From positions 2,728,001 to 2,792,000 of the forward strand of contig NZ_CP042436.1 of the NCBI RefSeq assembly GCF_007971025.1: DNA of 64,000 bases. Direction: 5' to 3'. Made by a program: the position numbers and the translations under genes. Every line of letters begins with the position of its first letter. Position 1 is the stretch's first letter. Source of the DNA: Mucilaginibacter ginsenosidivorans. GTDB taxonomy: Bacteria; Bacteroidota; Bacteroidia; Sphingobacteriales; Sphingobacteriaceae. This document shows, in pieces, positions 35,350 through 44,693 of this stretch. Under the pieces are notes generated by a model, which saw only the letters and a list, made by a program, of their open reading frames with translations, was not told the origin of the DNA and made no database searches.

Positions 35350-35505
35350 TTATTTCTTTGGTGGTTTTTTTGAAGTATCCTTCTTCATCGTGGTGTCTTT
35401 TTTCATTTTGTGCTTACTGGTGTCCTGTTTCATCACAGGTCCGGTCGCCGCAAATGCCCCTAAAGTAAATGTTGATAAGATCAACGCTGCAAATAACTTT
35501 TTCAT
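35350..35505 (-). CDS. exported small protein, pentapeptide MxKDx repeat type
   Basis: A 51-residue protein with signal peptide (MKKLFAALILSTFTLGAFAA) and a short, Lys/Asp-rich mature part with MxKDT units (VMKQDTS, KMKKDTT, TMKKDTS). This matches the known group of small 'pentapeptide MXKDX repeat' proteins, whose role is unknown. The start at 35505 is followed on the minus strand by a full terminator past the stop. Confidence 0.7.
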   Translation of the reverse strand: MKKLFAALILSTFTLGAFAATGPVMKQDTSKHKMKKDTTMKKDTSKKPPKK

Positions 35506-35812
35506 AGTGTTTTATTAAGTTAATCAATTAGACAATTAAAAAAGCAACACGATAATTTTGTTAATGTTTTGAGAAATTTAATTTCAATTCAAGAAATTTT
35601 TTGTTTAGAGGCTTAAATCACTGAATTTCAATAACAAAAATGTTACAAATGAAAAGCCGGTTTTGACTCACGCCTAGGGTTCTACTCTTTTAAATAGTAT
35701 TTATGCGAAAAATTTGCATAGCCATTGCCGCCGATGTAAAATTATTGTTCTTCAGACAGGTAAATCATTCCGGTTTTTCTATTTTTACCAGATAACCTCA
35801 AAACATTTATTT
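35506..35812. other. 307-base divergent intergenic region
   Basis: No gene is visible. The region is AT-rich near 35520-35660 and holds the divergent promoters of the MxKDx gene and of the DUF1080 gene. No palindromic operator stands out. Confidence 0.6.
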
Positions 35813-36517
35813 ATGAAAAAACTACTTATCGTTCCTGCAATGCTTGTTGCATGCAGCAGCCTGCTTGCGCAAACCAACAATGAGCTAACCGCCAAAGAAA
35901 AGAAGCAGGGATGGCACTTGCTGTTTGACGGGAAAACCACCACGGGCTGGCACACTTTCCATAAACCAACGGCGGGGCCGGGATGGGCCGTGAGCGATGG
36001 CGTGTTGCAACTTGATCCGTCGGTTAAAGACGACAGGGGCGATATTGTTACCGACGGCGAGTATGAGAATTTTGAACTTTCGATAGATTGGAATATATCC
36101 GAAGAAGGCAACAGCGGAATAATCTTTTTGGTGAATGAAGACAAGCAATACGACGCCACTTACCTGACCGGCCCGGAATATCAGTTGCTTGACGATAAAA
36201 AAGCTGAAGACAACAAACAGCAAAATCACCTGGCGGGCTCACTTTATGACATTATAGCACCATCAAAAGAAGTTGAGAACCCGGCTGGCGAATGGAACCA
36301 CACCGTGATCCGCATGAAAAACGGCGAACTGACCTTTTGGTTAAATGGTACGCAAACGGTAAAAACAGACCTTTGGGATGCTAACTGGCCCGAATTGGTC
36401 GCCAAAAGCAAATTCAAGAACTGGAAAGGCTTTGCTGCTTTTCATAAAGGTCATATCGCTTTGCAAGATCACGGGCATCATATTTCGTTCCGCAATATTA
36501 AAATACGCCAGTTATAA
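35813..36517 (+). CDS. DUF1080 (3-keto-disaccharide hydrolase-type) exported protein
   Basis: A 234-residue protein: signal peptide ending SLLAQ, then a concanavalin-like beta-sandwich of the DUF1080 family (GWHLLFDGKTTTGWHTF, then NSGIIFLV, then EWNHTVIRMKNGELTFWLNG). Some family members hydrolyse 3-keto-glycosides formed by glycoside oxidation; others bind glycans. It acts in the periplasm or on the surface. ATG 35813 is chosen as it starts the signal peptide. Confidence 0.86.
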   Translation: MKKLLIVPAMLVACSSLLAQTNNELTAKEKKQGWHLLFDGKTTTGWHTFHKPTAGPGWAVSDGVLQLDPSVKDDRGDIVTDGEYENFELSIDWNISEEGNSGIIFLVNEDKQYDATYLTGPEYQLLDDKKAEDNKQQNHLAGSLYDIIAPSKEVENPAGEWNHTVIRMKNGELTFWLNGTQTVKTDLWDANWPELVAKSKFKNWKGFAAFHKGHIALQDHGHHISFRNIKIRQL

Positions 36518-36607
36518 TTCCTGTTGCCCATTACTTATTAGTAAAACCTGTAACAATACCGCCGCAACAGCGTATAAATACTTTAGTGTAAGTTAATATT
36601 CAGTAAG

Positions 36608-37399
36608 TTGAAAAAGTTTTTATACGTTTTGTTTGCGGCGGCTATTTTCGCAGGCTGCAAAAAGGATATCAGCACGGTAGTGAATATCACACCTGCCGAC
36701 CTTTCGCACATCAACGCCCAGCTTAAGGGTATCTGGCTGTTCCCTATTGAAAGCCAAAAGATAGTGGATACAACAGGCAAAGCATTGGCGCCTTTACAAT
36801 ATGTTGCTTCGCCAGCGTTACAATTCGATGGGTTTTCACACGTAACTATTTTTCAAGATATTCAAACTAAAGTAGAAGGCACCTACACACTTAGCACCAC
36901 CAATGGTTTTGTATACCTGGATGTTACAGAGCCGGATGGTACCGATGTAAACTACCAAGTGCTATTTGCCGATGGGCAAACGCTGAAACTTGTTGTAAGC
37001 CAGCCTTATATCTATTATACAAACAGTACACCTGTATCTGCGCAAAGTATATCAAATATTTTGCTGAAAAAGCAAACCGGTGCCGATGTTAACGGAAACA
37101 TTGTTAGGGTTGTGGTTAAAAGCGATTCATCTGTTACTTATAGTGTAATAATTGCCGTGCGCCATGCTGCATTGGCAGCTCCGGCCGATACTTCGATCAT
37201 ATTAAGCAACAGGGCAGATATGAAAGGTACGTTCACTTACGAATTTGTGGGTAAGGAGGGTGATGAGCTTTCTATTGATGTTGGCGGCGATTACACAAAA
37301 ACTTCATTTTATGCCTTTTATAATGGCATACCCATGGCCGGTAATATCGGCTATGATTACCAGGAGATAAAAACCACAACCGGCTGGAGAGTTCCGTAA
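36608..37399 (+). CDS. hypothetical lipoprotein
   Basis: A 263-residue lipoprotein with TTG start and lipobox FAGC (C17). The body is beta-rich, with internal resemblance to lipocalin-like strands (LKGIWLFPIESQKIV, then VEGTYTLSTTNGFVYL). No family is known to me. The TTG is accepted because it heads a perfect signal sequence MKKFLYVLFAAAIF. Confidence 0.7.
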   Translation: MKKFLYVLFAAAIFAGCKKDISTVVNITPADLSHINAQLKGIWLFPIESQKIVDTTGKALAPLQYVASPALQFDGFSHVTIFQDIQTKVEGTYTLSTTNGFVYLDVTEPDGTDVNYQVLFADGQTLKLVVSQPYIYYTNSTPVSAQSISNILLKKQTGADVNGNIVRVVVKSDSSVTYSVIIAVRHAALAAPADTSIILSNRADMKGTFTYEFVGKEGDELSIDVGGDYTKTSFYAFYNGIPMAGNIGYDYQEIKTTTGWRVP

Positions 37400-37525
37400 T
37401 AACACGCGGTGGTATTCAAAAAATCCTGAATATTTCTGTAACTTATTGACTGTGTTCACGTAGAAAACGAACAGGGGGATAAAATATCCACCGGTGGTAT
37501 TCTTTTAACTTATTTATTACGGTTT

Positions 37526-37888
37526 ATGAATGTTGTTATACTTTTCCTGGTAGTAGGTTTTGCTGTCATCTACCTGATTGCCCGTTACGACAAGCAAAAT
37601 TCTAATAAAGTTGATGTGATCTTAAGAGCCAATAAAAACGTACCACCACTTTTTATGCTCAGGTCGGCCGAATTAAAGGTAAACGCCATTAAAGCAGCGT
37701 TGAGTAACCCGGCGATGGAATTGGTCGATCAGCAGGGAGCAAAAGAAGTAAGAGCACAGTTTGACCAGTTAATGGACGATTACAAAAACCGCGAAATAAC
37801 CCTCGCAATTTATTATACCCGGCTTGGCGCATTACTTATAAAAGTAAACGAATTGCGGGGTGTATCCGATGGAGTTGAGGTTTCCTGA
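37526..37888 (+). CDS. membrane-anchored small hypothetical protein
   Basis: A 120-residue protein with an N-terminal helix (2-19) and a cytoplasmic helical part. No family recognised. The repeat GGTGGTATTC occurs at 37408-37417 and again at 37493-37502 upstream of it. Confidence 0.6.
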   Translation: MNVVILFLVVGFAVIYLIARYDKQNSNKVDVILRANKNVPPLFMLRSAELKVNAIKAALSNPAMELVDQQGAKEVRAQFDQLMDDYKNREITLAIYYTRLGALLIKVNELRGVSDGVEVS

Positions 37889-37998
37889 TCTCATTTCAAA
37901 ATCCCATATTTTCACATCTGCGGACTGAGGACAATCCGGATTTTATTTAATATTTGCTTTTATAAAGGCTTTGACTATTATTGCAGAAAAAGAGCGGC

Positions 37999-38361
37999 AT
38001 GACCGACGACGCAATAGTAAAAAGGTTAAAGATCATCGTAAAGGATCATGGTGGACAGCTTGCGCTGGCGAATGCTATTGGCGTCGACCAGGGGTTTATC
38101 AGTAAAGTGATCAACCGAAAGCAGGAGGTAAGCTATTACCTTATCCGTAAACTGTGTTTCCAACTCAAGTATTCGCCTGAATGGCTGATTATTGGCACCG
38201 GTGAAAAAAAGCTCGACAAGCCCGATTCGGCCAAGCTCATCACCGAGATCCAAATGCTCCGTACCGAGGTGGATATACTACAGGCACGCATGCGCGTTTA
38301 TGAAATAGAAATGAAAGAACTGCGCACAAGCCTGGAAGGTGAGGGGCGCAAAGCTGTTTGA
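37999..38361 (+). CDS. helix-turn-helix regulator with coiled-coil tail
   Basis: A 120-residue protein. The N-terminal HTH (QLALANAIGVDQGFISKVIN) and a following SPEWLIIGTGEKK are like CI-type phage repressors. The C-terminal half (about 80-115) is a coiled coil. The TTG at 37981 is covered by a near-consensus -7 box (TATTATTG 37975-37982), so ATG 37999 is taken as start. It converges with the lipoprotein at 38383. Confidence 0.75.
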   Translation: MTDDAIVKRLKIIVKDHGGQLALANAIGVDQGFISKVINRKQEVSYYLIRKLCFQLKYSPEWLIIGTGEKKLDKPDSAKLITEIQMLRTEVDILQARMRVYEIEMKELRTSLEGEGRKAV

Positions 38362-38382
38362 TCGTTACGTTCTCAAGCCCGC

Positions 38383-38871
38383 TCAGTTCCTGGGCAAATC
38401 ATTTTTTGCATACGTATTTATCTGTACGGACGAATAGTAAATGATAGTATTTTCTCCGGCCTGCAGGCTATTCCCATCCGGATACGAAATGGTTTCGGAT
38501 AAGGTCAATTTCCTGGGCTGCAGACTCACTATAGCATATTTGTCATTAACTGTAGCTTCCTGGATCGTTATATAATCAACATTGCCTGTTGTACTGATGT
38601 TGTAGGTTCCTGGCGTGGATGAGCCAGTTCCATCCGTTTCTTTAACTGACGAACTGCCGTCAAATTCAAGGTTGTTTGGTGTCACTATTGCATTAAATGC
38701 AACATTGCCTGTCGCATCATAATAAACTATCTTTCCTGAAGCTGCGGTCCAGGAGCCCGTTAGACTAACATTTACGTCGTTGCCATGGCTTACCGGTTGC
38801 TTACTATCCTTCAGGCAGCCACTGAATGAGGCAATGATCAGCAAAGCGAAGAGCGATGATTTTATTTTCAT
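38383..38871 (-). CDS. lipocalin-like lipoprotein
   Basis: A 162-residue lipoprotein with lipobox FSGC (C19). The mature part is a small beta-structure of the lipocalin-like type (LTGSWTAASGKIVYYD, then GTYNISTTGNVDYITI). It shares style with the lipoprotein at 36608. The ligand is unknown. Confidence 0.72.
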   Translation of the reverse strand: MKIKSSLFALLIIASFSGCLKDSKQPVSHGNDVNVSLTGSWTAASGKIVYYDATGNVAFNAIVTPNNLEFDGSSSVKETDGTGSSTPGTYNISTTGNVDYITIQEATVNDKYAIVSLQPRKLTLSETISYPDGNSLQAGENTIIYYSSVQINTYAKNDLPRN

Positions 38872-39082
38872 AAGTACCCAAAGTTAACAAATAATCATCA
38901 TTGAAAAGTGAATTGCCTGGCCGAAGATTTCTTCAAATTTGTGCTGCTTAGCCGATGATAACGGATAAGTTATGAGAACTTTAAATAGGCGTTTAAACAC
39001 ATATTGCTAGTTTTTGTCGAATTAAATTCATTTTTTATAATAGTATTATGAATTATGTTCGATTGTGCTGTACATTTATTGT

Positions 39083-39562
39083 ATGATAACAGAAACGGAA
39101 TTTACGCTTGACAAAGTTGACCTGCACATTCTGCGATTGATGCAGGAAAACGCCCGTATCAGCAATGCCGACCTGGCCCGGGAACTGGGCATGGCGCCAT
39201 CCGGCGTGTTGGAACGTGTAAAGAAATTGGAGCAAAAGGGCGTTATACTGCAATATACGGCTCACATTAACCCGAATGCACTGCAACAAAAACTGCTGGC
39301 TTTTATTTTTATGAAAGCCGCCGATGGGCCGGGCTGCAATGATACGGCTAAGATGCTGGCCGGGATACCCGAAGTGCAGGAAGTACATCACATAGCCGGC
39401 GAAGATTGTTACCTGGTTAAGGTACGTACTTATGATTCATCGACACTGATGAGCCTGATGCGCGGCAAATTCAGCAAGATACCGAACCTGTTAAGCACAC
39501 GTACTACTATTGTGCTGGAGACGGTGAAAGAACAACAACAATTAGTAATACCTGAAGAATAA
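39083..39562 (+). CDS. Lrp/AsnC family regulator
   Basis: A 159-residue protein with an N-terminal winged HTH (ISNADLARELGMAPSGVLERVK) and a C-terminal RAM ligand-binding domain (about 70-150). ATG 39083 (MITETEF) is the natural start. The EamA transporter starts seven bases after it, so the regulator probably controls export of an amino acid-like metabolite by that transporter. Confidence 0.88.
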   Translation: MITETEFTLDKVDLHILRLMQENARISNADLARELGMAPSGVLERVKKLEQKGVILQYTAHINPNALQQKLLAFIFMKAADGPGCNDTAKMLAGIPEVQEVHHIAGEDCYLVKVRTYDSSTLMSLMRGKFSKIPNLLSTRTTIVLETVKEQQQLVIPEE

Positions 39563-39569
39563 ATCTATC

Positions 39570-40613
39570 ATGACACTCAACAAAACCAAACAGACCTCAA
39601 CTTTAATGGTCATCATTGCCTTCGCAACGGTGTACTTGGTTTGGGGCTCAACGTACTTTTTTATTCGCATGGCTATACAAGGTATCCCACCGCTTTTTAT
39701 GGGTGCTATGCGATTCTTCACAGCCGGTATCATTATGCTTACCTGGTGTATTATAAAGGGAGAGAAAATATTTATCCGCAAAAGTCTCATTACGTCGGCT
39801 ATTGTGGGTTTGCTATTGCTGGGTGGGGGCAACGGGGTTGTAATATGGGTAGAACAAACGCTGCCAAGCGCCATGGTTGCCATACTGGTCTCGGCCGCAC
39901 CTATATGGTTTGTATTGCTGGACAGGCAGAACTGGGGCATCAACTTCAGGAGCAGATCCACCGTCATCGGTCTTATTGTTGGATTTATCGGCGTTTTGCT
40001 GCTGTTTGGCGAACAACTGGATGGCATGTTTGGAAGTAGTAATTCGGGCGTAAAGATATTTTCAATGGTACTGCTTATTTTCGGGTCAATTTCATGGTCG
40101 GCCGGGTCGATATATTCAAAACACCATCCAAGCGAAGGATCGGCGGCAGTGAATGTAGCGTGGCAAATGATCATAGCGGGTATAGTATTTTTACCAGGAA
40201 GCCTGTTGAATCACGAATTTTCGGGACTTAACCTGTCCAATGTGCCGGTACAGTCCTGGCTTGCATTAGTTTATCTTATCCTATTCGGATCAATAGCCGC
40301 ATTTAGCGCTTATGTGTGGCTGCTGCAGGTTCGGCCTGCAACCCAGGTAAGCACTTATGCATATGTGAACCCGGTTATTGCAGTGGTACTCGGCGTGTTG
40401 TTTGCCCGCGAGCATATCAGCCTGATGCAGATAAGTGGGTTGGTGGTAATCCTGGTAAGCGTATTGCTCATTAATTTAAGCAAATACCGCAAGGACAAAG
40501 GCACAAAGGACATCGTGGTGAAACCCGAAAGCGGACCGTCAAAAGAACGCATTCATCAGCCACATTCAGAAGCAACAACAAATGAGCTGTGTATCGCGGC
40601 CAATGTAAAGTAA
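39570..40613 (+). CDS. EamA/DMT family transporter
   Basis: A 347-residue inner-membrane protein with ten helices in two EamA repeats (LVWGSTYFFIRMAIQGIPPL marks the first, SWSAGSIYSKHH the start of the second). The polar tail beyond the last helix is longer than usual. Drug/metabolite exporters of this type commonly export amino acids such as threonine, or purines. It forms an operon with the Lrp gene. Confidence 0.87.
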   Translation: MTLNKTKQTSTLMVIIAFATVYLVWGSTYFFIRMAIQGIPPLFMGAMRFFTAGIIMLTWCIIKGEKIFIRKSLITSAIVGLLLLGGGNGVVIWVEQTLPSAMVAILVSAAPIWFVLLDRQNWGINFRSRSTVIGLIVGFIGVLLLFGEQLDGMFGSSNSGVKIFSMVLLIFGSISWSAGSIYSKHHPSEGSAAVNVAWQMIIAGIVFLPGSLLNHEFSGLNLSNVPVQSWLALVYLILFGSIAAFSAYVWLLQVRPATQVSTYAYVNPVIAVVLGVLFAREHISLMQISGLVVILVSVLLINLSKYRKDKGTKDIVVKPESGPSKERIHQPHSEATTNELCIAANVK

Positions 40614-40637
40614 ACGACTGTAGAGCTATATTATAAC

Positions 40638-40677
40638 AAAACCCTACCATGGTAAATAGTCATGGAAGGGTTTTTTT
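40638..40677 (+). terminator. terminator after the EamA gene
   Basis: AAACCCTACCATG and CATGGAAGGGTTT form a hairpin with one internal mismatch, followed by a T run (40671-40677). It also fits the minus-strand response regulator gene. Confidence 0.7.
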
Positions 40678-40689
40678 GAAAGTTACCTG

Positions 40690-41088
40690 TTAATTAGAAT
40701 ATTGTTTGTTCGCTATATTATCGATCATGGCAGGCTCTAATGGCTTCGACATAAAAGATCTGACGAATGGATATCTTTCCGCATTTTCCTTGTCGCTTGG
40801 TCTGATAGACGATGAAAGGACGTACACCTTGATGTTTTTTTGAATACCCGCCTGCATTTGCTGAAACCGTTCAAGGAAATCCCAGCCGCTGAATATCGGC
40901 ATATTGAGATCGAGAATGATCACATCGGGCAGTTTTTCGGGTTCCGAACGATTCTCTTCAATATAATCAAGAATGAGCGAACCATAAATAGTATAGGTTG
41001 TGGTATCGAAATAATCTTTACCCCTGAGGGCGTGCTTCATTACGAAGTGATCGATCGGATCATCGTCAATAATAACAAGCTTTTTCAT
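40690..41088 (-). CDS. single-domain response regulator
   Basis: A 132-residue receiver with the acidic pair DDD at 8-10, phosphoacceptor D60 (ILDLNMP) and K115 (SKPLEP). There is no output domain, so it acts through protein-protein contact. It resembles the CheY-like proteins found next to hybrid kinases in Bacteroidetes, but no kinase is adjacent. The ATG at 41088 is chosen over 41106. Confidence 0.83.
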   Translation of the reverse strand: MKKLVIIDDDPIDHFVMKHALRGKDYFDTTTYTIYGSLILDYIEENRSEPEKLPDVIILDLNMPIFSGWDFLERFQQMQAGIQKNIKVYVLSSSIRPSDKENAERYPFVRSFMSKPLEPAMIDNIANKQYSN

Positions 41089-41235
41089 AAGTAGGTGTTT
41101 GTTCATAGGTTAATAAGTTAGATTTATATTATAATGACATTAACCCTCAATTTGTTTGTGCTACCCCGGAGGAAATTTTGTAACAATTTATTAACAAACG
41201 TACGGGGTTGCAGCAAGGCACTTATGCCTGCCAAA

Positions 41236-41625
41236 TTACATAAAAAGGAAATCGAGCGATCCCGAGACAAGCTGGTGTTTTATTTCGGATGCTACTTTCA
41301 AAAGGCTTTGCCTGTATGTGTTATTATCAAAACAATCAGGATTTTTGTACGAGAGCTGCTCCTCCTGTTCAAGGCAACTTAATAAGCTATCTTTTGATGA
41401 AGCATTTTTTGAACACTTAGTGTATATATCATAATAAGCGAGATCTGCGTCATGCATCAGCTGGAAACTGGCAAGCATAAACAACTCTTTGTATTTCTGT
41501 AATTTATACTTTTCCAAATCAAGCTCGGCAGATAGCTTTATAAAGTATTCAGATGCCTTCATGGAGTGCCTGTTTGTGCGCGGTATAAAAGTAGCCATGG
41601 CTTTAGTGTTACGTTCCTCAAACAT
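41236..41625 (-). CDS. hypothetical protein
   Basis: A 129-residue helical soluble protein of no known family; two Cys (KCSKNASSKDSLLSC). An ATG ten codons downstream (MATFIPRTNRH) is an alternative start. It is AT-rich. The opposite frame is less natural. Confidence 0.55.
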   Translation of the reverse strand: MFEERNTKAMATFIPRTNRHSMKASEYFIKLSAELDLEKYKLQKYKELFMLASFQLMHDADLAYYDIYTKCSKNASSKDSLLSCLEQEEQLSYKNPDCFDNNTYRQSLLKVASEIKHQLVSGSLDFLFM

Positions 41626-41650
41626 AAATTATAAAAAACAATAAAAAAAC

Positions 41651-41664
41651 CCGTGTTTTCACGG
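41651..41664. repeat. dispersed ACCGTG/CACGGT palindrome
   Basis: CCGTGTTTTCACGG, a perfect hairpin flanked by A and T runs. It is one of four related copies in the window (also near 26833, 28611 and 49376). Here it can act as a bidirectional terminator. Confidence 0.55.
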
Positions 41665-41820
41665 TATTTTTCAAGTGTTTTGCACGTTTTTAACTGGCCA
41701 TAGTGTATCAGGTTTATTTGTGTTAATAATTTTGATAAACGAAAAATGCCGGGCGCTAAAAATTCCATTTGTAAATATTTAATAAGATATTAGTAATGAA
41801 CTTCTTAATCATACGGCCTT

Positions 41821-42036
41821 ATGAACAGGAAACTTGGCGCCATATTGACAATAATAGGAGCAGCGATGCTGATTTTATCTGTGGTAACTTATAAGAAGAA
41901 AGAGAAAGTAGTTGATTTCGGTCCGTTACAGGTATCGGCTGATAAGCGCCAGTCGCTTGATTGGATGTTGTATCCCGGTGGTATATTGTTTATAGGCGGT
42001 ATTATTTTACTTGCCACTTCGCGCAGGCAAGACTAA
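41821..42036 (+). CDS. small two-helix membrane protein
   Basis: A 71-residue protein with helices at 5-23 and about 48-66, joined by a 25-residue charged loop. This matches small conserved hypothetical membrane proteins with GG motifs (IIGAAML, GGILFIGGII). Function unknown. Confidence 0.65.
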   Translation: MNRKLGAILTIIGAAMLILSVVTYKKKEKVVDFGPLQVSADKRQSLDWMLYPGGILFIGGIILLATSRRQD

Positions 42037-42093
42037 TCGGCAAGGCGGGAAAACCTCCATTGCTTATAAAGTAAATTCGTCCGTCTTAACAAG

Positions 42094-42654
42094 CTATTCA
42101 ACATGGATGGTTAGCGTCTGAAATTGCGGCTGCAGGCGTTTCACTGTATCTGCCATACGCTTGATGAACAGGTAATTGGTTGCGCCGCCAATGGCCCCGC
42201 CTATGACCGGGATAAGCCGTGTGGCGGTTTTGGTTCCCATACGCAGCAGCATTTTTTCCGAACCGCGCTCCAATATGCTTTTTGTTATCGCTATTCCGGC
42301 TTCAACCTGTAACGCGGCAGCCATGTACGATAAAAATTCGTCGAACGTGATCTCATAGGCGCCCCTGGTATAATAGATTATTCCAAGTGTAACCCTTATC
42401 TGCTGGGTAACCAGGTTAACCAGGTCAAGCGGAATGCCCACTGCGACAGTAAATATGCCGCCGCCGCCCGAGATGGCCCCGCTAACTGCAGCCATGCGGG
42501 CACAGTGTTCTACGAATTTATCTATACCTTGCCGGTCCACGCTTTTCTTTACGCTTACCTGGTCCACATTTGTAAAAAGCTTGCGAAAGCCGTCCTGCGA
42601 CAAGTTATCGAGGTCGAGCCTGATGGTTGATACCATTTTCCTTATACTGTCCAT
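42094..42654 (-). CDS. EcsC family protein
   Basis: A 186-residue protein of the EcsC family, recognised from ISGGGGIFTVAVGIPLDLVN and the closing IPVIGGAIGGATNYLFIKRMA. Amphipathic and hydrophobic segments suggest membrane association. In Bacillus, EcsC belongs to an ABC transporter operon of unclear role; no ABC genes are next to it here. Confidence 0.8.
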   Translation of the reverse strand: MDSIRKMVSTIRLDLDNLSQDGFRKLFTNVDQVSVKKSVDRQGIDKFVEHCARMAAVSGAISGGGGIFTVAVGIPLDLVNLVTQQIRVTLGIIYYTRGAYEITFDEFLSYMAAALQVEAGIAITKSILERGSEKMLLRMGTKTATRLIPVIGGAIGGATNYLFIKRMADTVKRLQPQFQTLTIHVE

Positions 42655-42787
42655 ATTTACCCGTTTATTTAAAGGTTAACAACTGCGGGCAATATTTTGT
42701 TGTACGCGTCACAATTTAAAGCAAAAGCAGTTTCTTTTCTTTTGTTATTAATTTAAGTAATTTTAAGCATAACCAATTAGATGCCGT

Positions 42788-44032
42788 ATGAAGTTTTATC
42801 CTCTTGTACTCCTGTTATTGTTGTTAATACTCTTTTCGTGCAGCCGCCCGCTGAAAGTAGATGAGATATCCATCGGTAAAACGGACAGCGTTTACTCCAA
42901 AATACTGGGGGAAAGCAGGAAGATATGGGTATATGTACCCGCAGGTGCCAGTGACCCTAAAAAGAAATACCCCGTGCTGTACCTGCTCGACGGTGATGCT
43001 CATTTTTCGAGTGTCGTAGGCATGATACAGCAGTTGAGCAGTGTGAACGGAAATACCGTTTGTCCCGAAATGATCGTCGTAGGTATACCCAACACCGACC
43101 GGACGCGCGACCTGACACCGACAAAATCGCTTTTAGGACCCGACGGTGATATCGAGAAAGACTTCAAAACATCTGGCGGAGGGGAGAAATTTGTGTCCTT
43201 CATCGACAAGGAACTAATGCCCCATATCGAATCAACTTACCCCGTAGCGCCATATAAGGTGCTGGTCGGTCATTCGTTCGGCGGACTAACGGTTATGAAT
43301 ATCGTGATCAATCACCCGGATATGTTTACTTCGTATGTTGCTATTGATCCCAGCATGTGGTGGGATAAAAAGAGGCTATTAACGCAAGCCGGGGCCGTTT
43401 TTAAAGAAAAGAAATTTGACGGTAAATCGCTGTTTCTTGGTATTGCCAATACCATGCCGGCAGGGATGGATACCTTGCAGGTGAGGCTGGACACTTCGGG
43501 CCGTACAAATCATATCCGTTCGATAATTGCCCTGAAGGATATTATCAAGGATAACCCGGCTGATGGCTTGAAATTTTCATACAAATATTATAAGGATGAC
43601 GATCACGGTTCGGTGCCTTTGATCACAGAATATGATGCGTTTCACTTCCTTTTTGGGTTTTATAATATGCCAGATGAACTGAAGTCGCAATTGAGTGATG
43701 TACATGGTAAAATTGACCCGTTACCGGCGCTTACAGCACATTACCAGGATGTGTCGCGCCGGATGGGTTATACGATGTTACCGCCCGAAAGCACTGTAAA
43801 TGAGTTGGGATATTATTATATGCAGCAAGGGGCAAAGGATAAGGCGCTCTCCATGTTTTCGCTGAATATCCATAACTACCCGGAAAGTGCCAATGCCTAC
43901 GACAGCATGGGCGATTATTACACCGCGCAGAAAGATAAGGATAAAGCTATTGAAAGTTATAAGAAGTCGCTGGAGCTGAAAGATAACCAGGAGACGAAAA
44001 AGAAGCTGGAAAAATTGCAGGCTGATAAATAA
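42788..44032 (+). CDS. esterase-family lipoprotein with C-terminal TPR
   Basis: A 414-residue lipoprotein (lipobox LFSC, C18). The middle is an esterase D/ferri-enterobactin esterase-like alpha/beta hydrolase: YPVLYLLDGDAHF, nucleophile S163 in GHSFGG and a likely catalytic His in DDDHGSVP. The C-terminus (about 345-410) has a tetratricopeptide pair (AYDSMGDYYTAQKDKDKAIE). The domain order and lengths match known 'alpha/beta hydrolase with TPR' proteins of Bacteroidetes. Confidence 0.86.
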   Translation: MKFYPLVLLLLLLILFSCSRPLKVDEISIGKTDSVYSKILGESRKIWVYVPAGASDPKKKYPVLYLLDGDAHFSSVVGMIQQLSSVNGNTVCPEMIVVGIPNTDRTRDLTPTKSLLGPDGDIEKDFKTSGGGEKFVSFIDKELMPHIESTYPVAPYKVLVGHSFGGLTVMNIVINHPDMFTSYVAIDPSMWWDKKRLLTQAGAVFKEKKFDGKSLFLGIANTMPAGMDTLQVRLDTSGRTNHIRSIIALKDIIKDNPADGLKFSYKYYKDDDHGSVPLITEYDAFHFLFGFYNMPDELKSQLSDVHGKIDPLPALTAHYQDVSRRMGYTMLPPESTVNELGYYYMQQGAKDKALSMFSLNIHNYPESANAYDSMGDYYTAQKDKDKAIESYKKSLELKDNQETKKKLEKLQADK

Positions 44033-44064
44033 GTTACCGGCTAATATGCCCGGTAAATTTGACT

Positions 44065-44084
44065 AAAATACCGAAAGGTATTTT
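44065..44084. promoter_or_regulatory. palindromic operator of the tetR-type gene at 44099
   Basis: AAAATACCGAAAGGTATTTT: perfect 8-base arms around a 4-base spacer, directly upstream of the -7 box. Position and symmetry fit TetR autoregulation. Confidence 0.6.
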
Positions 44085-44087
44085 CAT

Positions 44088-44095
44088 TATATTTG
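44088..44095 (+). promoter_or_regulatory. -7 promoter element placing the transcript start at the ATG
   Basis: TATATTTG is a perfect TAnnTTTG box that ends four bases before ATG 44099. The mRNA would be leaderless or nearly so. Confidence 0.55.
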
Positions 44096-44098
44096 GGT

Positions 44099-44692
44099 AT
44101 GGGAAAAGCTGAGCGTACCAGGAAATTTATAACGGAAAAAACGGCCCCGCTGTTTAATCAAAAGGGTTATGCGGGCACCTCGCTTACCGATATGACGGAT
44201 GCCACCGGCCTCACAAAAGGCTCCATCTACGGCAATTTTGCTGATAAGGACGAAGTGGCGCTTGCTGCGTTTGACTATAACATGTCGGCACTGATCGAAC
44301 AGGTGCGGATACGGCAGGCATCGGAACGGACGGCAAGCGGCAAGCTTAAGGCATTTATGGACGTTTACCGGGACGGATTGCAATCCCCTGTACTTTCTAA
44401 CGGATGCCCGATAGTTAACGCAGGCTCCGAGGCTGATGACACCCATGTGAAATTAAATGAACGGGTGAACGACGCCCTGGGCAGATGGCACAAAAGCATT
44501 TCGGCGATCATACAGCAGGGAAAAATGCAGGGCGAATTTAGGGAGAGTGTTAACTCAACCGGCTTTGCTTCGTTGATGATAGCTATGATAGAAGGCGGTT
44601 TCACGCTGTCAAAAATATCGGGCGACAAAAGCTATCTCGATCAGGCTCTCGATCAATTAGAGCGCCTGATAGAGACAAAACTCCGCAGATAG
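44099..44692 (+). CDS. TetR/AcrR family transcriptional regulator
   Basis: A 197-residue regulator with HTH at about residues 27-46 (TSLTDMTDATGLTKGSIYGN) and a helical ligand-binding part with the C-terminal features of the YcdC/NemR-like branch (NGCPIVNAGSEADD). ATG 44099 is preferred over the TTG 44093, which lies inside the -7 box. A 20-base palindrome precedes the promoter. No clear target gene is adjacent other than itself. Confidence 0.88.
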   Translation: MGKAERTRKFITEKTAPLFNQKGYAGTSLTDMTDATGLTKGSIYGNFADKDEVALAAFDYNMSALIEQVRIRQASERTASGKLKAFMDVYRDGLQSPVLSNGCPIVNAGSEADDTHVKLNERVNDALGRWHKSISAIIQQGKMQGEFRESVNSTGFASLMIAMIEGGFTLSKISGDKSYLDQALDQLERLIETKLRR

Positions 44693-44693
44693 T

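Noticed and set aside
41134..41382. 82-codon plus-strand frame
   Set aside because: It overlaps the minus-strand gene at 41236, lacks domain features and starts in the response regulator upstream region.
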